Of a stretch of DNA of 64,000 nt, positions 59,339-64,000 are shown piece after piece. The stretch lies in NCBI RefSeq assembly GCF_001642475.1, contig NW_019173985.1, positions 124,001 through 188,000 of the forward strand, given 5' to 3'. Source of the stretch: Fonsecaea monophora. Lineage: Eukaryota > Ascomycota > Eurotiomycetes > Chaetothyriales > Herpotrichiellaceae. Each line of letters opens with the position of its first letter. Position 1 is the first letter of the stretch. A program made the translations under genes and the position numbers. Under the pieces are notes generated by a model. It ran no database searches, was not told the DNA's origin, and saw nothing but the letters and a program-made list of their open reading frames with translations.

Positions 59339-59983
59339 ATTTGACTTGTTCACGCGGAAGAAACTGACAAAAAGTGTTTTCCCCTCCACTGACCCAGTCT
59401 CTGGAAAAGTTCTACAACATGCTTCAACAGAACAGAAATGAGGCGAGGTACCAGACAAGAGCCCTCGACCCTTAGGCACTTCGCTCCTACAACTCGGATA
59501 TCCTCAAGCAGCGTCTCTCTCCTGACTCCAACATCCGCGAACCTCAGCCGAGGCTTTTCTCCGGATTCATCGAGTTTGTGGGGGAAGAAACCGACGATTA
59601 GCCATGGCGTCAGACTCCGACAAACGTCACACCTCACTATCTATTACCTAGGCACTTTTGAAACTGGTAGCCGACATCTGCTGCATACCCTCTGTCGTCT
59701 TCTCAGAGGCCTCTTTCTTTCGGCTTTCGGACTGCTGGAATGGGAAAGCAAGAGAAAAAGACAGACAGCCTATAGTGGAAGAGAGAGCATACAACCACAC
59801 CGTTGACCTGGGGTTGAAGAGGCAAAGGGACGTTTCCCCCTTTCTTTCTTCAAAGTCAAGAAACGGGTTGCTTTCCTTTCGTTCAAGTTGGTGGCCAGGT
59901 ACACCAGCCGAAGCCAGCAGAAGATATTTCAAGCAGCAAAGAAGTTGGAAGGAAGGGTTTGACACGAGCTTTCAATAGGAACT
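59339..59983. promoter_or_regulatory. Bidirectional promoter between the carboxylase subunit genes
   Basis: A 645-bp region between the biotin carboxylase gene (-) and carboxyltransferase gene (+). Divergent layout allows joint control. I found no clear repeated binding site. Confidence 0.55.
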
Positions 59984-62671
59984 ATGGGCTCGAAAAAGTC
60001 CACCCTCTCACCTCCCTCGTCGGGTACCGACGTTGGCTCCAAAGGTCCAGTCTCGTCAACAACCATCAATGATCCAGTCTACGCTCAGCCAGCCAGCGCT
60101 CCGACTCAGCCGTCAGTCGCTGGTGGCACTGCAACTGGCGAGAGCACAGGGACAGGGCCGCGGAAAGACGATCCGGTCTATTCGCAGGTCGGTGTGGTTG
60201 GAGGCAACCAGGAAGGGCAACCGGCACGTCAAGGCCAGATTAACGATCCAGTTTATGGCCAGCCCCAAGCAGCTTCCTCGACGTCGGATTCCCCTGCACC
60301 TGGCCCAGGACAGGGCAAGATCTCTGCCGCCGATGATCCGGTCTATTCTCAATCTCGGGGCGCGAGAGGTGGCACGGTCAGTGACCCTGTCTATGCACAG
60401 CCTGTCTCTGCTCTAGCATCGCCAAGTACACCAGTGCAAGGGCTACAAGCCGGTCGTGTCCAGACGCCAGACGACCCGGTCTTCTCTCAATCACAGCCTT
60501 TAGGTGCCACAACTACGGCCGCCACTGACCCCGTATACGGCCAGACGCAGACCATTTCGTCTACGGCGCAGAACCCTCCCAGCCGAAGCAATGGAACAGG
60601 ACAGACACCTCCATCCGACGACCCGGTGTTCTCTCAACCCCAGTCCGGCTCGACAGCCTCAAGCCGCCTCAACCAACTGACATCACAAATCTCACCCGCA
60701 CCATCTGAACCACAAGCCAACACGAAACGGGCGCGCAAGTCCAAATCCTCAGATCCCTCCTCCGACCTGCCCGCCGACTATAGCGACATCCTGGCCCACC
60801 TCAAGACCATGCGCACCATCGCCACGACCCCAGACACCTCCTCCCGCGGGTACATCAGGCAAAAGACGGCAGGGAAGCTGTGGTCGCGCGAACGCATCGC
60901 CACGCTACTCGACCCAGACACGTGGCGCGAGGTCGGCTCCGTGACAGGGACAGTCACTTGGGAGAAGGACACGAGAAACCCACAGTCCGAGCACGTCCGT
61001 GGTTTCATACCCAGCAACAACCCGCAGGGGTTTGGGCGGGTGACTTGTCCACGGACAGGGATCAAACGGCAGATATACCTGACGTCGGACGACTTTTCGA
61101 TCCGGTCGGGCCACGCCGACGGGTCGGTGGGCCTCAAGACGCTGTACGGGGAGAAGCTGGCGCTCCGGCTCAAGGTGCCCGTGGTCAAGCTCGTCGACGG
61201 GTCCTCGGGCGGCGGGTCGGTGTCGACCATCATGACGCAGGGGTACTCGTACATGCCGCACGTGACGGTGATGTCGACGGTGGTCAAGCAGCTCAACATG
61301 GGCATCCCGAACATCGGGGCTGTGGTTGGTCCCGCGATCGGACTGGGCGCGGCGCGCGTTGTGGCGACGCACTTTAGCGTCATGGCCGGCGACATTGGCA
61401 GCCTGTTCAACGCGGGACCGAAGGTCGTCGAGGGCGCCACGTTCGAGGAAGGCCTCAGCCTCAGCGACCTGGGCGGACCGGCCGTGCACTGCACCAACGG
61501 CACCATCGACAACCTGGCCCGTAACGAGGCCGAGTGCTTCGACCAGATCCGCACCGTGCTCGCCTACCTCCCCGCGTGCGGCCAGTTCCAGGCTCCTCCC
61601 ACGATTCCCGCCGACGACCCCGTCGACCGCGAAGACCTGGCCCTCCGCTCCATCATCCCCCGCAAAAAGTCGCGCATGTACAACCCCTACACCATCATCC
61701 TGTCCGTCATCGACCGCGGCTCGTGGTTCGAGATCGGCGCCCTCTGGGGCCGCACCGGCATCACGGGCCTCGCCCGCTTGGGGGGTCGGCCCGTCGGCAT
61801 CCTCAGCCTGAACTGCGAGGTCAATTCCGGCGCCCTCGACGCCATGGGCAGCCAGAAGTTGATGAAGATGATCAAGTTCTGCGACGTATTTAATCTGCCC
61901 ATTGTGCAGTTTGTCGACGTTCGTAAGTTCATGTTTCGCTTTTTATATTCTCTATCCACCATTCGCTATTGTACCTACTAGTCTCTTGTTTATTTATTTT
62001 TTTTCTCTCTTTGGTTTGTTTTGGCAAACTGTATATCCATCCTTGTCCATATTGCTTGTGTCTACACATCCAGTCTCTACGTTTCACACTTGTTCTTTCT
62101 CGGTAGAAGAAAGTTCCTTCTCCACAGAAATTCGTCATGCGCCGTCCGACTCTGTTCGCTAATCTTCTCTGGTATCTACATAGCTGGCTACGCCATCGGC
62201 ACGGTCGCCGAACGGACCGCCACCATGAAGTGGGGCGTCGAGCTCGGCAAAGCCTACTATAGCACCACCACCCCAATCTTCAGCGTGGTGACGCGTCGCG
62301 TGTACGGAGTCGCTGGCGGCATCATGCTCGACAGCCGCGAACCGTGGATGCGCATCGCGTGGCCGTCGGGCAATTGGGGTTCTTTGCCTCTGGACGGTGG
62401 GATCGAGGTGGGTCATCGTCACGAACTCAAGACGATCCGTGAGAAGGAGGGCGAAGAGGGGTGGAAGCGACGGTACAAGGAGCTGGAAGACGAGTATGTC
62501 CGGTTGATGAACCCGGTGCGGACGGCGGCGTGCTTCAACGTTGAAGAGATTGTGGATCCCAAGGACACCAGGAAGATCTGCTGCCGCTGGACCAGGGAGA
62601 TGTATGGTCTTCCAATGCAGGAGCGCTTGGCCGATAGAGCCTCTGGCAAGATCCATGCGGTGTTCACTTGA
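59984..62671 (+). CDS. Carboxyltransferase (crotonase-fold) subunit of an acyl-CoA carboxylase, with repeat-bearing N-terminal extension
   Basis: Two exons (59984-61922 and 62184-62671) encode 808 aa; the 261-bp intron is removed to give IVQFVDVPGYAIGTVAERTA. Residues 1-260 are a low-complexity extension with eight DPV(Y/F)xQ motifs. From about residue 265 the protein is a two-half carboxyltransferase: VRGFIPSNNPQGFGRVTCPR, LVDGSSGGGSV, VVGPAIGLGAARVV and LGGPAVHC in the first half; LARLGGRPVGILSLN, VDVPGYAIGT and YGVAGGIML, then AWPSGNWGSLPL, in the second. Carboxyltransferases move CO2 from biotin to an acyl-CoA. The first-half glycine motif differs from what I recall of methylcrotonyl- and propionyl-CoA carboxylase beta subunits, so the substrate is open. 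It is divergent from the biotin carboxylase gene and convergent with the kinase gene. Confidence 0.9.
60071..60637 (+). repeat. Eight-copy DPV(Y/F)xQ coding repeat
   Basis: The motif begins at residues 30, 63, 88, 118, 134, 164, 182 and 213 of the carboxyltransferase. Forms are DPVYAQ (twice), DPVYSQ (twice), DPVYGQ (twice) and DPVFSQ (twice), often preceded by Asp or Asn. Spacing is 16-33 residues with Gly/Ser/Pro/Gln-rich linkers. Confidence 0.9.
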
Positions 62672-62876
62672 TCTTCGCCACGGGTCGTTTGCCGCAAGGT
62701 ACCTTCCTTAGCGGTACATAATTGGCTGGTCCGAGGGCCGCTCATGCACTTTCAAAAAGGCGGGATATCTCGTAGCATTGGTAGATCTTGTGTGTCTTCG
62801 AGTTGCAAGACAAGACTCACGATGCCCGGGAGGAAATGATGCTGCGACAAAGGGTCAGAGCTGCTAGCTGGCCCTC

Positions 62877-64000
62877 CTAATCGCTCATCTCTTTCTCCAA
62901 CTCTTCCAAGCCATTGGGCGCATCTTTCAGTTCCTTTGTGTTCCCAATACCCTGCAACGTCAGGTAGACATCCGTACCCCAGCCGAACATGCTCTGCAGG
63001 GCGATACCCCCGCCAAAGTACTCTGCGTAGGCTCGTCCCAAGGGCAGCCCGTATCCTAGACCGGCAATGGACGACTGGTTCGTTCCACTGTTTGAGATGA
63101 CATTCAGTCCCTCAGAGCCGTCGCTAACGACACTGGACGCTGCCGCCGCTTCTTCGTTGTTGAACGTGGTGAAGCTGTATGACCAGATATTGGGCAAGGC
63201 TTCAGGTGGAATGCCGCCCCCTCGGTCACGAATGCGCAGAGTGATATAAGGGGTGGCAGAGTTGAGAGAACCCAGCACGTCCTCGTCAGATGAAGCGCAG
63301 TACTCGTCCAGCCCTTCCTGGGAGAAATCATACGCATTGTCCTTGCTGACAGACAGCTTCTTGAGCGATTCCAGCTTGGTGGTCTGTACGTCGGGAGCCG
63401 ACGCGATGGTGACTTCAATGGGCTCCTTCTCATTTCCACTCTCAATCGTGGCGCGGAATGCATTTTTCAACAGCTCTGTGATGATGTATTCCAGGTGCAT
63501 GGGGATGTGTGCGAATTCTGCATCTTGGTCCCCATTGATGATCAACGAGGGCCGAACACCGTACTTGTACTCACAGACCTCGCCGACAAAGCCCTCACAC
63601 CGGCGGACGATATCTGCGGGCCGCAGGGCAAGGTCAATCACGCCGACGTGTGTCGGGTCGGGTTTCTGTTTGGCCGCCTCTCCCGTTGAGGCCATGTGCA
63701 GGGCTAGATGTTGCTCCGCGACAAGTCTGGTACCAATTCTGGCGCGGAGATGTTGGTCGAGAAACCGAGTGACTTCTGCCGGATCCACGTATTTCCTGCA
63801 TTGGAGAAACCCCTGTGCAAGGACGGGGATGGTGTTTGAATGTGTCCGGACAATATCGGCCATGGCTTCTGTAAACCTCATCTCTTCCTCGATCGTCTCG
63901 ATGGATTTTTTGTAGAAAGGTTCCAGGGTGGAAAGAGAACGCAGGTAGTTGTTGTAGATCTTGGAGACGTTAGGGTTGGACACCACAATGAAGGGCAGGT
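62877..64000 (-). CDS. Mitochondrial alpha-keto-acid dehydrogenase kinase (PDK/BCKDK family), 5'-truncated
   Basis: The frame runs off the right edge (LPFIVVSNPNVSKIYNNYL precedes the visible part), so about 375 C-terminal residues are present. It is a GHKL-fold protein kinase: N-box ELLKNAFRAT, G1 box DRGGGIPP, SYSFTTF, and G2 box GLGYGLPLGRAYAEYFGG, preceded by the family's helical domain (FLDQHLRARIGTRLVAEQHL). Such kinases phosphorylate and switch off the E1 part of pyruvate or branched-chain keto-acid dehydrogenase in the matrix. Two acidic/Ser-rich inserts, before the G1 box and in the ATP lid, lengthen it compared with animal enzymes, as in fungal members. I cannot decide between pyruvate and branched-chain substrate. 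It is convergent with the carboxyltransferase gene, 205 bp away. Confidence 0.92.
   Translation of the reverse strand, partial: LPFIVVSNPNVSKIYNNYLRSLSTLEPFYKKSIETIEEEMRFTEAMADIVRTHSNTIPVLAQGFLQCRKYVDPAEVTRFLDQHLRARIGTRLVAEQHLALHMASTGEAAKQKPDPTHVGVIDLALRPADIVRRCEGFVGEVCEYKYGVRPSLIINGDQDAEFAHIPMHLEYIITELLKNAFRATIESGNEKEPIEVTIASAPDVQTTKLESLKKLSVSKDNAYDFSQEGLDEYCASSDEDVLGSLNSATPYITLRIRDRGGGIPPEALPNIWSYSFTTFNNEEAAAASSVVSDGSEGLNVISNSGTNQSSIAGLGYGLPLGRAYAEYFGGGIALQSMFGWGTDVYLTLQGIGNTKELKDAPNGLEELEKEMSD

Noticed and set aside
60071..60637. Regular repeats as a CRISPR-like or structural DNA array
   Set aside because: Repeats are conserved as protein motifs in one frame with variable codons and spacing, inside a coding sequence of a eukaryote.

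Overview
The window is nuclear DNA of a filamentous ascomycete (Pezizomycotina). Evidence: short GT-AG introns of about 50-90 bp in most genes, a HET-domain protein, a Zn(II)2Cys6 regulator, a Ppo-type fatty-acid dioxygenase, a divergent quinate activator/repressor pair, and fungal TOM1, eL8, LIS1/NudF and Alp14. I cannot fix the order from sequence alone. Genes are single transcription units, so there are no operons, ribosome-binding sites or bacterial elements. I saw no transposon, tRNA, rRNA or CRISPR array. I annotated 20 genes, two of them cut by the window edges. Intron borders were inferred by joining reading frames at GT..AG sites so that conserved family motifs become continuous.

Left part (1-16.5 kb): the 3' part of a PLP-dependent class V aminotransferase-like enzyme; an F-box/LRR protein; a convergent HET-domain protein; a 2.3 kb gene-poor stretch; then a head-to-head pair closely resembling the quinate pathway activator QutA/qa-1F and repressor QutR/qa-1S, with repeats in the shared promoter. 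No quinate catabolic enzyme lies beside them.

Middle (16.5-31.5 kb): the complex I 51 kDa subunit, a SET-domain lysine methyltransferase, an M20 N-carbamoyl-amino-acid hydrolase, a GT34 mannosyltransferase-like protein with an altered DXD motif, a small secreted Cys protein, the very-long-chain enoyl-CoA reductase TSC13, and, divergent from it, a Ppo fatty-acid dioxygenase whose P450 half lacks the heme-binding Cys.

Right part (32-64 kb): the giant HECT ubiquitin ligase TOM1 (4058 aa, 12.3 kb), ribosomal protein eL8, the microtubule polymerase Alp14/Stu2 head-to-head with the dynein regulator LIS1/NudF, an HMG-box factor, and a divergent pair of genes for a biotin carboxylase/biotin carrier protein and a carboxyltransferase. 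The pair looks like a two-subunit acyl-CoA carboxylase that is neither obviously methylcrotonyl- nor propionyl-CoA carboxylase. Its carboxyltransferase carries an N-terminal extension with eight copies of a DPV(Y/F)xQ motif. It is followed by a mitochondrial dehydrogenase kinase (PDK/BCKDK family) that runs off the right edge. I consider the carboxylase pair the best candidate for an undescribed system here.
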